From: Gracilaria gracilis
Lineage: Eukaryota > Rhodophyta > Florideophyceae > Gracilariales > Gracilariaceae
Direction: 5' to 3'
Length of the DNA stretch: 64,000 nucleotides
Assembly (NCBI GenBank): GCA_030374805.1
Contig: JARGSG010000011.1
Location: forward strand, 682,001 to 746,000
Positions 42,446 to 51,692 of this stretch are shown one piece after another; the first letter of the stretch is position 1; each line of letters begins with the position of its first letter. Position numbers and translations under genes: made by a program. Below the pieces are notes generated by a model. The model was not told where the DNA came from, did not search any database, and worked only from the letters and a program-made list of their open reading frames with translations.

Positions 42446-43405
42446 ATGCATAAAATCCCAATGGAATTGCGCGCAGGGATAGGTTCCCTTGGTACTGCTG
42501 ATAGCATTCGTCCGCCTCACGCGGCTTCCATCAGTTCGTCAGAGAATCATACAAAACTCGGTCCGTATGGAAAGACTAACCGTGAGGAGATGAAGGGGAA
42601 CTCTGTTTCGCATGCCTCATTCACGAACCCCCCAGCATTTCCAAAAGCGCCACCCGTCCAAGCAGACGCTGATGAAAGCTTACGCGCACATCTCAATTCT
42701 CTCTCGCATGAGCAACTGTTGCAACGATGCATGTTGAATGAAATGCGATTAAGGCAATGGGAACAGGCGTCATCTTCATTCGTTTCGGCACTGGCACTCA
42801 CTCCGGAAATGACAGAAGCATTCTACGCTCGTTCACTTCGCGAATTACTTTCTTCCGCCTTGCAAACGCTAGATGTCGTGGATGAATTACGTCATGTTGA
42901 ATGCTCTATGCCATGCGTCAAGGGTGAAGCACCTCAAATTTCGCTGACGTTGTGGCGTGATTTGGCTTATTCAGAGTGGCACGTCCAGTGGTCCCCGGCT
43001 AGTTGGTGGGTTTCAGTTTCCGCCGTTGGTTACAGATGGGGACTCAGCTTCAACTGCCTCACAAAGGTTACGGGTATCTACCTCAATGGGATGATTCGTT
43101 GTTCGTTTTCGAAGGATATGACGGGTCTCAGGATTGGCTTTCCGCAAAAACCAATCCTTGACATGACTGTCGAGAGCAGCGTTGGTTGGGGTGCAGTTCC
43201 CATTCCGGTCAGGGAGCAAATAGAAAACCTAGTTCGTTCTGAAATAGAACTGTTCGTACAGAACAGACTCACTGGCGCCAACGACATGGTAGTTGTTCTC
43301 AAAAGGAAAGCGGAAAAGATGCTGACGGAGAGTGATTTGCAGGAGGCTAGGTCACAAGCGGAGCGAGCCTCTGCCGTTAACCTTCGAGCAGCTACGTTTC
43401 TCTAA
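42446..43405 (+). CDS. SMP-like lipid-binding domain protein
   Basis: 319 aa from ATG 42446. The first 80 or so residues are low-complexity. Residues about 80-150 are helical (EQLLQRCMLNEMRLRQWEQA). The C-terminal part resembles an SMP/tubular-lipid-binding domain, the fold that shuttles lipids at membrane contact sites. GIYLNGMIRCSFSKDMTGLR followed by IGFPQKPILDMTVES fits the family's strand-rich stretch ending in a F..P.L..... motif, and PIPVREQIENLVRSEIELFV fits the closing amphipathic helix. No transmembrane segment is visible, so membrane attachment would need a partner. The family call is by pattern only. Confidence 0.55.
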   Translation: MHKIPMELRAGIGSLGTADSIRPPHAASISSSENHTKLGPYGKTNREEMKGNSVSHASFTNPPAFPKAPPVQADADESLRAHLNSLSHEQLLQRCMLNEMRLRQWEQASSSFVSALALTPEMTEAFYARSLRELLSSALQTLDVVDELRHVECSMPCVKGEAPQISLTLWRDLAYSEWHVQWSPASWWVSVSAVGYRWGLSFNCLTKVTGIYLNGMIRCSFSKDMTGLRIGFPQKPILDMTVESSVGWGAVPIPVREQIENLVRSEIELFVQNRLTGANDMVVVLKRKAEKMLTESDLQEARSQAERASAVNLRAATFL

Positions 43406-44235
43406 CGTCTGACATTAGCACGGAGCATCTTCGTTTGTCAAAACTTCCAAACTTCAATCCCAGGAAAAATCAACAGCGTAAGGCCATTGCGAGAGGGTGA
43501 ATACGTTAACGAAGGAAGTAATATACTGACTCTACGTAACCCACGAACGTTTTTTGTCTGTCCTACGGCGTACTGGGGCTGTTATTTGTGCGATGGCGCA
43601 ATCTCCGGAATGGCATGCTGCTCTCCTTTGCATTCGATGACGAAGGTAGACTTGCGGATGTTTGCCGTGGGTTACCATCCCTGGGCTGCGATAAGATGCG
43701 TTTACTATTGTCGGAGAGTACGGCATCTTTTGTTCGAGAAGCACACGAAGAGACTGTTCTCACGAATCTCGCATCAGCAACGACTATGTTTTCAGATTCA
43801 CGACAGATTATCTTTCTTGAATGTGCTTTGTACCATTAGTATTCACAGCTGGGTACGCTTATGGAGTGGGAGAGACAAGGCGTCTGTATGAAGAGTACGA
43901 AGGTATATGGCGTATTCCACAAAATCCAACATGGCCTACATGTGATTGCTGAAGAGCTAAGTAGTGCCAGAAGAGGCCACCCAAAATGGGAGTCTTAGAA
44001 TGGGTTTGACCCCCGTGCTTTGGATCCCAGTGTCATCATACCCGCGGGAAAGGGGTAATGAATTGAAACGGTTTCTTGTGGTAAAATATCGCGTCTCCAT
44101 GTCATGCAACTGGTTTGAGATGTCCGGCAGCGGTTAACTTTGGACGCAGCTTTTCCCGCTGCAGTTCTTGAGGGTCGTATTGTGTTTTTCCTTCATTAGC
44201 ACATTTCCTTGAACACGCAGTGTACAGGATAACTC
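43406..44235. other. Intergenic with a weak 83-codon frame
   Basis: A + strand frame at 43588-43839 has protein-like stretches (DEGRLADVCRGLPSLGCDKM, SFVREAHEETVLTNLASATT) but starts with GTG and has no recognisable family. It could be a remnant or an exon. Otherwise nothing. Confidence 0.3.
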
Positions 44236-44395
44236 GGGCACCAGGCTGTATGCTTGATGTATGGAAACGGATATGCTACGCCGTGTATCGATTACCTTTT
44301 CCTCGCTGGCGGAAGTGATTCAAGTGATTTGACTGCTGGAATTGGTATGTCGGCGCACGGCGATGGTGGAGGATGACAAAATCTGCCTAAAAGTT
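44236..44395 (+). repeat. Duplicated 160-bp segment, copy 1
   Basis: Diverged copy of 45650-45800. Both have TGCTTGATGTATGG or TGTTTGATATATGG, then GGATATGCTACGCCGTGTAT or its variant, and a GTGATTTGA.TG.TGGAATTGG block. They flank the minus-strand gene remnant. Confidence 0.55.
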
Positions 44396-44457
44396 TCGCG
44401 CTTTCCTGATCTTTCCATCCTGCTTCCTTCTTCCATCAGTTTAGAGTTTTAAAAGCT

Positions 44458-44868
44458 CTATAGTGATGGCCGGACGCCCCTCGTCTTAACCACCCAGTGA
44501 ACCCCAACTTGGCTAACGCCCAACGCCGCCGGAATAGTAGGCCGAATACTAGGAACCAGCCTCGCAACTGCACCCAGGAATACGACCTCAAGTGGGTAAA
44601 ACCGATCCAGAATGTAGACCCTCAACCCCACAAGTTTTTTCCTAATGCGACCCATGATTACTTTGGGGAAGTTGACCATCATACAGACCCTTCCCAAACG
44701 TATTGGAAGTGCAGCATCTGAGGTTTTCCAAACGGTTGCTGAGCGAACGGTTAGGGCCGACGCTGTCGCTGCAGCTGTTTCCGATGACATGATTGCGCAG
44801 ACATACTTTGTGTGCAAAGAAGTTGTCCTCATCGATGATTGACTCTGATAAGTCAAATTGTCAGCCAC
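44458..44868 (-). CDS. Hypothetical 136-codon frame, weak
   Basis: Minus-strand frame with a possible membrane segment (LEVVFLGAVARLVPSIRPTI) near the C-terminus and no recognised domain. It overlaps the end of the adjacent remnant in another phase and is not independently supported. It may be a chance frame or part of the same decayed gene. Confidence 0.25.
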   Translation of the reverse strand: MADNLTYQSQSSMRTTSLHTKYVCAIMSSETAAATASALTVRSATVWKTSDAALPIRLGRVCMMVNFPKVIMGRIRKKLVGLRVYILDRFYPLEVVFLGAVARLVPSIRPTIPAALGVSQVGVHWVVKTRGVRPSL

Positions 44869-45530
44869 TCGGAGGTGTATATTGTGATACCAGCCCCATC
44901 CCGAACTCGATGAATGTTCCGATCTCCATGATTGGTAACTTCGAGACGAAGTTCGGCGATGTTCGCGTTAAGCATAGCACAGTTCTTTTTAGACGCTGGC
45001 TCGCTGTTGGACTGTTTAACGCAACCTTCTTGCATGAACCCCTCGCCTTTGTAGGTAAGCGTTCCGGCAAATCATCCGTCTTCCCACTGTACGGCTGCTC
45101 TTTGCCACCAGTCGTCGATATAACCTTCGTACTTGCCAACTGATCCATCGCACCTCACATCGCAGTCTCCTGCTGGTAAAGTTAGTCTGCGAAGCAACTG
45201 CATTATTGCTGAACGCTGTACCTCTGGATTTTCACCTTTGCAGCAATGGGATATCTCAAGTTCTACTGCAGAAAGCTGAAGTATACCAACGGTACCAACT
45301 TTTTCCGGCAGAGCCTCTCTGTGTCTGATCTGCAATATACCTCTCTGAGCGAGGTAGCCTTCCACTAAGCGTTTCAGCGTTGGGCGTGTTTTCTTAAGGC
45401 GAGCTGCTACCTGATCTTCTAGAGCATGCTTGAGTGTGTATCGGACTCTTGTCTTATCTTTCCAGGCCTTCGGTAACTTGAAGTCAAACAGAGTGCTGTA
45501 GATCCGCCACTACAGGATAAATCCAAAGAG
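44853..45530 (-). pseudogene. Gene remnant of unknown family, one in-frame stop
   Basis: Without an ATG, the frame reads WRIYSTLFDFKLPKAWKDKT, LKHALEDQVAARLKKTRPTL and KYEGYIDDWWQRAAVQWEDG. It then meets a TGA near 45072 and continues in the same frame with FAGTLTYKGEGFMQEG. The last two blocks loosely recall MORN-type repeats. The lack of a start and the internal stop point to a remnant. The two related 160-bp segments on either side suggest it was boxed by a duplication. Confidence 0.4.
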
Positions 45531-45649
45531 GTTGTGGAGTCGGGTTGCTTCATAAAAACTACTTAGCCCCTCTATGGTATTGGAAGTTAAAAGACTGAGC
45601 TATACCGGAACTCAAGACGTGGACTTAGGAGCTACATGTAGCCTTTATA

Positions 45650-45800
45650 CCACACACCATACTGCATGTTTGATATATGGAACTGCATATGCTGCACTGT
45701 GTATCTGATTGGCTTTTCTTTGCTGGTGAAAGTGATTTGATTGTTGGAATTGGGTTGTAAACGCATGGGGAGGGTGGAGAAACGAGAACGAAATCCTTTC
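45650..45800 (+). repeat. Duplicated 160-bp segment, copy 2
   Basis: Partner of 44236-44395, same orientation. Confidence 0.55.
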
Positions 45801-45828
45801 TGGAGAGAACATTGAGTATTTGTTTTGA

Positions 45829-46296
45829 ATGGAGCCTAGTGTGAAACAAAGACTTGGGACATCGTTGCGTTCCTCGGGATGTCGATATGAGATCTACGCA
45901 TACATGAAACATGCAAGCTCAACACGAAAGGACAGAGTTCTCTCTGGCATTCCCAGCTTGCTCACGGATTTGGCGTTGATGGAGGGGTTGATGGATTTGC
46001 CTGCCTCCAAAAGATTAAATGTGGCAACCGCTGATCCACATGATGTAGCCTCAGAAAGAAACTTCCTATGGCTAGAGCTCCCCTTACATGATGTGAGCCT
46101 TAGTCTTTCGAAGTGGTCGTTGGAAAGGATGAAGAGTGTACCCCTTATCCAGGGCCTTTTGATTACAACAGCCATGCAAAATGATAAGAAGGATGTCAAA
46201 ACGAAACTACTCAGGCACCTATGCGTCCACACCCTTGTCCCTTTTTGCTTGAAATCATTGAGTCTACGTGTACGTTGCCGAGGTATTGGGCCTTGA
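45829..46296 (+). CDS. Hypothetical protein, 155 aa
   Basis: ATG 45829 to a stop at 46294-46296. Soluble composition, with blocks such as RKDRVLSGIPSLLTDLALME and FLWLELPLHDVSLSLSKWSL. No family was recognised and no homologue is evident in the window. It lies on the same strand upstream of the membrane protein gene, 224 bp away. It may be a gene or a remnant. Confidence 0.35.
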   Translation: MEPSVKQRLGTSLRSSGCRYEIYAYMKHASSTRKDRVLSGIPSLLTDLALMEGLMDLPASKRLNVATADPHDVASERNFLWLELPLHDVSLSLSKWSLERMKSVPLIQGLLITTAMQNDKKDVKTKLLRHLCVHTLVPFCLKSLSLRVRCRGIGP

Positions 46297-46520
46297 AGCT
46301 GAGCTCAAGCATAGAGAAACATGTCCTCCAGGAATGGTCTTGAATGAGACTAGCCGCTAGGAAGCCATGACCTGACAGGGGTATCTTTATCCTTTTCCCG
46401 TTATTGTTTTGAATACTTCATCAAACATTTGGCACATTCTGCGACAAACGTGAGAGTATATCTTTGCTCACGAGCATCTTAAACAGGCACTCGCAACTCC
46501 ATGCTTGGGAATCGGAGGTC

Positions 46521-47993
46521 ATGAGGCTGCCTCAATATCTATTACAAGGGCACGCATACTTGTGGAATCTCAGGACCAAAAGGAATCATAATGATACTAA
46601 GAACACCAAAGAATCACGTATCTGTATCTCACCACGATTGTCGATATCGATAATTCTGTTGATTGCCGGAAGTATCTGGCTGAATGTTGTACAGATGACT
46701 GAAATGCGGAGAGGCCATTCATCGGACAGTCAGCGAAGTCTTCAACCTGCTCTTCCGTTTGAAACAATAACATCAAAACAAGTCTCTCACCGGTTTCGAG
46801 ACCAAGACCCTCAGCACAGGACAAAGCTCAAGAAATTTCTCAAGATCTTGGTCACTGACTATACAACATGGCACCGAGAGCAACGGAAGTTGTGTGTTGA
46901 GGACTCCTCTCACGCTCACTCAATACCGATGCTCGTGTTCCGCGGAGGCAAAGTGAACTATGGCCTTGGTGATCAGTTTCGCGCATTACTCTATACATAC
47001 CTCGCAGCCGTCGTAACAAAGCGCTTCTTTCTTATCGACCTGAGACAACCGTTCCCAATGTCAGACGTGTTTCAAAATCCACCGAAGCAGAACTTCACCT
47101 ATGACCCTTCCATATTTCTGAAAGATATTGAAGAAGAGATTGAGATTCCAGGGAAAAGAGGGTTTCCAGATATTAGTATGTACTTTAACCCGGCTCGCGT
47201 GCTTGTTGAACGCAGTCAACCGTCACTCTGGTTGGCCCAGTTCTACAAAATTCCCAAACATTACCCGCATCTAGAATACTCAAGAGAGATTAAGAAAGCG
47301 GATTTGCTATGGTTCAAACCAGGAACGAGTGTGCTAGCGCCATTTCTCCTGAAGGGGTTGATGACAAGCTCACCATCGTTCCGAGAATTGTTAGCAGAGC
47401 GAAATCCATTCAAGGGCGAAACATACGTGGCATCGCACGCCAGGTTCGGAATTGGAGTTGGCGAGCGACAAAGTCGGTTTAACCTCGAGCTACAAGGCCT
47501 GACGTTAAGAACGGCATCGATCTGCTTCGGTCGAGTGGTCGGATTCGCAGCGAAAGAATGGTCTTTGGACAAAGTTTTCTTCGCGACGGATACCAACAAA
47601 GCGACCAAATGGGTGGAAAGAGGAATTCATAGCGTATTGCCGAACGCCACGGTTGTGAATATGGATGGCCGCGCGGTGCACCTATCCCACATGGGTGATG
47701 GTAGGGAAAGAAAGCGTTACGAAGCATTTGAAAACGCTTTTGTAGATCTGGGGATACTGGCACAGGCGCAGAAAATGGTGGCCTTACGGTCTGGATTCGC
47801 GCGGCTTGCGGGCTGGAAAGGGGCGTTTCATGACTTCAATACGATTCAAGTGCATTGGGGATTGTGTCCACTCCTGGGGATCGGGAGCAAGAAAGTGGGT
47901 CGTAACTGTGGGGCAAGCCATGAGAGAATTGAGATGCGAACTCTAATAGACGAGCACGTGCGGCAGAAATGGGACGTCAAATATTGCGAATGA
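46521..47993 (+). CDS. Type II membrane protein, candidate glycosyltransferase
   Basis: 490 aa from ATG 46521; upstream in-frame codons lack an ATG. There is a short basic cytosolic tail, then one hydrophobic anchor at about residues 38-58 (LSISIILLIAGSIWLNVVQM), then a large luminal part, which is Golgi glycosyltransferase topology. The lumenal domain has GGKVNYGLGDQFRALLYTYL, reminiscent of the GG.nNQ.. donor loop of fucosyltransferase-like (GT-B) enzymes. Near the C-terminus are VFFATDTNKATKWVERG and KMVALRSGFARLAGW; the latter resembles the conserved SGFSRLA helix of FUT8/NodZ-like folds. Donor and acceptor are unknown. The fold assignment is tentative; the membrane topology is clear. Confidence 0.55.
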   Translation: MRLPQYLLQGHAYLWNLRTKRNHNDTKNTKESRICISPRLSISIILLIAGSIWLNVVQMTEMRRGHSSDSQRSLQPALPFETITSKQVSHRFRDQDPQHRTKLKKFLKILVTDYTTWHREQRKLCVEDSSHAHSIPMLVFRGGKVNYGLGDQFRALLYTYLAAVVTKRFFLIDLRQPFPMSDVFQNPPKQNFTYDPSIFLKDIEEEIEIPGKRGFPDISMYFNPARVLVERSQPSLWLAQFYKIPKHYPHLEYSREIKKADLLWFKPGTSVLAPFLLKGLMTSSPSFRELLAERNPFKGETYVASHARFGIGVGERQSRFNLELQGLTLRTASICFGRVVGFAAKEWSLDKVFFATDTNKATKWVERGIHSVLPNATVVNMDGRAVHLSHMGDGRERKRYEAFENAFVDLGILAQAQKMVALRSGFARLAGWKGAFHDFNTIQVHWGLCPLLGIGSKKVGRNCGASHERIEMRTLIDEHVRQKWDVKYCE

Positions 47994-49640
47994 GTTCAGT
48001 TTGACGGGGTGCATCCCGATCCCATCATCGCATGCGTGACGCACTGCATCGAGGATATCGTTCAAGCTCGGTGGTCTTTGCCAAACCCCCGCGTGCGAGC
48101 AGATTTATCATACGCGTTTCATAATTGTGGGAACACGAAAACCACTAGGCCACATGTCCGGTGTGAACTGTAGATAGGCAGTGAGCTAGTGTGGACGGAA
48201 GCGGATGCTGACTAGCATGAGACGAGCTTCCAAGGAAGGGCGGTAGTGGCGCTTGCTTCTTCTGGAGCGGTAAAAGTGGTCAAGTACCTGCGAGTGTGCT
48301 CCGTTGCGCAGGTATCCATCGGGGGCGGATCGTGTTTCAGGACCGGAGTGACAAGCAAGTTATCACCCGGCGGCTCGCCAGGAAAAAGCGCACCTCGGCA
48401 CAATATATCGGGCCTCGCTCCGCTCGGACCCGATATACAGTGGCCTCGGTCCGCATTTCCTTGGCTTGCCCCGGTTGATAACTTATACGTGCCACGCATA
48501 TCAACCACCACAATAATGACAGAGAAACACCGAGCGAGTCACAATGATCTTGTACCACACTCCGCAACTGTGATCAACATCGAATGACCCGTCTGAGAGT
48601 TGATGATGCAAAGGTCGGCATGCCTTGACTCATCAAGCGGCGCGTACAAGACCATGTTGCCGCCAGCACACTCTCTCCCGATTGAGTCGTCTGGAACCGG
48701 CGCAGTGGATTTCGCCGCTCGTCCTCCAATGCTTTCCGTTCCCTTGAATCACGCCCTCGAAGGCGAGATCGTTCAAAACACGGAAACCGTTCCACTTTTC
48801 CCGTTGCACCATCTGGACGAAGTTCCGTGCGCGGGTAAGTTGCGTCCGCCGCCAGTTCTTTGTCCGAGAGCTCTTCGATAACTTTGTGGAATGGAATGCT
48901 ACACGTACAAGCACGGAAGCGCAAAAACGTGTGAGTGACATCTTGTTTGCTTGTGTATCTTGGTTCTGGCTTGATGTCTTGTCGAAGTAATCATGAGCTG
49001 CTCAAAGTATGAGCAAATGCGGGAATGTCGAGGTTTGTAAACAAATGCGATGAGACATCCTCGGCGAAAATGCCAAACTTGGCTCTGCTGGCGTAACTTA
49101 CCATCTCTAACGCTCCCCTTTTCTAGCAACTTCACTACGCCTCTCCCCAACATCTGCGATATCGACAGTCGACAATCGAGGCTGGCTCGACGCCGCTAGG
49201 CGACGCTTTCCAGCGTTATCGAGCACTTTGAGCAGCCTGATCGTCAACCTGAAGCGTTGCATGCACGAACGGCGTCACGTGAAGGAGCACTAGCGCTTCT
49301 AAGCCAACATGATTTGCACTTTTGGCAACTTCGTGCCTGCTCCCGCTTCATCTCTACTTCCATCACTGTCGCCATGCTAGTCCAAACCGGAAAATCAGCA
49401 GCTTTAAGAACAGCTTCAAAGTTCCCGAAAGCGTATTTGCAACATTTGTAAAGGGAAGTACACAGGGCAGGGGCGGAAATGGTCATAACAAGGCAACGAG
49501 AGAGCGGCAAAAACAAGTTTGGATAAAGAAAGTAGGGGGTTTATTCAAAGGTGACCTCGCCACTATTCTAGCTTTGAGGGTGAGGGGAGGTTTTTGGAGA
49601 GGGGAATGGGGAGGCCCCTGTAAAGGGGAAGGGGAAGGGG
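47994..49640. other. Intergenic region with weak frames
   Basis: A + frame at 48600-48881 ends at a GTAAGTTG donor-like site and could be a first exon (MMMQRSACLDSSSGAYKTML), but nothing convincing follows. A 32-nt inverted repeat (ATATCGGG...CCCGATAT, near 48402-48437) could form a hairpin. No confident gene. Confidence 0.35.
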
Positions 49641-50118
49641 GAGAGAAAGGGACTTCATGCAGGGACATTTTTACAACGGTAGCACCGGAACTGTTTTCAC
49701 AACCTGCAGAGGAAGGGGGAGAGAAAGGGACTTCATGCAGGGACATTTTCACAACGGTAGCACCGGAACTGTTTTCACAACCTGCAGAGGGAGGGGGAGA
49801 GAAAGGGACTTCATGCAGGGACATTTTTACAACGGTAGCGCCGGAACTGTTTTCACAACCTGCAGAGGAAGGGGGAGAGAAAGGGACTTCATGCAGGGAC
49901 ATTTTTACAACGGTAGCGCCGGAACTGTTTTCACAACCTGCAGAGGAAGGGGGAGAGAAAGGGACTTCATGCAGGGACATTTTTACAACGGTAGCGCCGG
50001 AACTGTTTTCACAACCTGCAGAGGAAGGGGGAGAGAAAGGGACTTCATGCAGGGACATTTTTACAACGGTAGCGCCGGAACTGTTTTCACAACCTGCAGA
50101 GGAAGACGGGGAAGAAGG
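49640..50118. repeat. 78-bp minisatellite, six near-identical units
   Basis: GGACTTCATGCAGGGACATT recurs at 49650, 49728, 49806, 49884, 49962 and 50040, exactly 78 bp apart, with very few differences between units. As 78 is divisible by three, frames stay open through the array on both strands. The minus strand would give repeats of MSLHEVPFSPPSSAGCENSS. The + strand would give GTSCRDIFTTVAPELFSQPA. Neither is embedded in a convincing gene. Confidence 0.85.
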
Positions 50119-50225
50119 GGGCGATAGCCGAGGGTAGTTTTCACAACCTGCGGAAGCGTGGGGAGACGACAGACGAACCCAACTATGGATGGGAAAGGGT
50201 GGCTTTTATACCCACTGGAATTGCG

Positions 50226-50415
50226 GGCGTGTCGCACTTGCATTCGTTGTAATTTGATGAATGCAAGTCGAGCACGTCCGCAATGCGGACGTGTCACTTG
50301 CATTCGTTGTAATTAGTGAATGCAAGTCGCTCACGTCTGCAATGCGGACGTGTCTCACTTTTATTCGTTGTGCTTGATGAATGCAAGTCCGGCACGTCTC
50401 TGCAATGCGGACGTG
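50226..50415. repeat. Three tandem ~60-bp units with an inner palindrome
   Basis: Units contain ACTTGCATTCGTTGTAAT..TGAATGCAAGT (an inverted repeat of ACTTGCATTC) and a CACGTCCGCAATGCGGACGTG palindrome, repeated three times with small changes. Each can fold as alternating hairpins. Confidence 0.7.
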
Positions 50416-51469
50416 TTATCTCAGAACTGCATGAATATGGAAGAATCAACGGAAACTATTTGTACAGGGCTGAGCCATTGCTTTCTGGTGTACAAAGTTG
50501 TTGGCATCCTAATGTTTCTATCAACCATGAGACTAGACTTCAGAAAATACGCGATGGTTGTATGTAAGTCAACTAGCGGCGAGGCGTTGTTCCTCATGTT
50601 GCAGCGCACATCTATAAGTGAAACTTATTGCAAGGAAGAACTCGGGTCACGCTGTTGAACGAGCCACAAAATTGTGCCTCAATGCAGATGATGAGGCTTA
50701 AGCAGTGCATCATTTCTGCAATGACGCTGACGTAGATCGGTGGTTTCAGAATACGAGGAAGCTGCAATCATCTATTTGCCATTTGTTTTCAGAGAGCATC
50801 GAGCGGGCCAGTTCGAAGGTTCTGAATGATAATTCCTACGAGGAGAAGCCAGCAACAGGTGCATATGGGCAATACTAATAAAGAACATGTTCAACAAGTG
50901 ATCACGTTAGTTGCCCGAGACACTAGTGAAAGTGCCGTTGTTTCTAGTACTAAAAGACCTCCGACATTGGTGCTGTATTGTCGTCCTAGCTCGCCTGGGG
51001 TGAGTTGGTGAGAGGAAGGTATCGTGTTCGTTGGGTGACAAGAGGCAGTGAGATCGGATTCTTAGTACTTTCTGTTGTAGTAGATCGGTTCTTGTAAAGG
51101 GTTTGCTGTTGCGGAATGAATAAGCGAAACGTTTGTCGCATTTTTGGGCTTTAAGTCCGGGAATGGATGACAAGGAATGGGGTCATGTCAAATGATTCAT
51201 CATGAACGTGATGTAGCGTAAGTCTGCGGCATGATCAGTGATCATTGATCACCCGATTCCTACGTTTGATCGAAGAACTGAATGGAGCTTTTGTTGCGGG
51301 CGTGGTGAAAAGTGGAATGCAGCGCGGGAAATGCCATCTCACTTTGAAGCTTTTTTAAATTCAAAACTCTGCAAGACGAAATTCAAAAGAATGGTGTTTT
51401 GGAATTTAATTTGAGAGCACTAAACAGGTATAAATACATAAGTTCTGTCCCGGAGGAGCACTACGATAC
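50416..51469. other. Intergenic, nothing recognised
   Basis: No coding or RNA feature was supported before the tRNA gene. A small palindrome, GATCAGTGATCATTGATC, lies near 51233. Confidence 0.4.
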
Positions 51470-51541
51470 GCGGTGTTCGTCTAGTGGCTAGGACCTCACG
51501 TTGTGGCCGTGGAAACGGGAGTTCGATTCTCCCACACCGCA
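51470..51541 (+). tRNA. tRNA-His (GTG)
   Basis: A 72-nt cloverleaf. The acceptor arms GCGGTGT and ACACCGC pair perfectly, the anticodon stem is TCACG/CGTGG with loop TTGTGGC (anticodon GTG, histidine), and the T arm is GGGAGTTCGATTCTCCC. The internal B box (GTTCGATTC) is intact. TATAAATAC at 51429-51437 lies upstream, and a T-rich run (TTTTTGTTTTTTTTC, 51542-51556) is a Pol III terminator. No intron and no encoded CCA. Confidence 0.95.
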
Positions 51542-51556
51542 TTTTTGTTTTTTTTC
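51542..51556 (+). terminator. Pol III terminator of tRNA-His
   Basis: Runs of five and eight thymines directly after the tRNA discriminator base. Confidence 0.8.
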
Positions 51557-51692
51557 TTCTTTGGAAAAAGTTAGATTTTCTAATTTACATTACAAGTTTG
51601 AAGGGTAAGTTTGAACGCCTTCTCCGAACGTAAACATCGTCGTCTCGTCTTCTTTCCTCGTTCTTTCTTCGAAGCGAGACATGTCCGCGTCT

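Noticed and set aside
48402-48437. tRNA or riboswitch from the ATATCGGG...CCCGATAT hairpin
   Set aside because: Only one stem is present; no cloverleaf or known aptamer pattern.
49483-50058. 191-codon minus-strand frame of 26-residue repeats
   Set aside because: Kept as a finding, not as a gene. The opposite strand is equally open, there is no unique N-terminal domain and no promoter.
49640-50415. CRISPR array
   Set aside because: The units are contiguous with no unique spacers, and the genome is eukaryotic.
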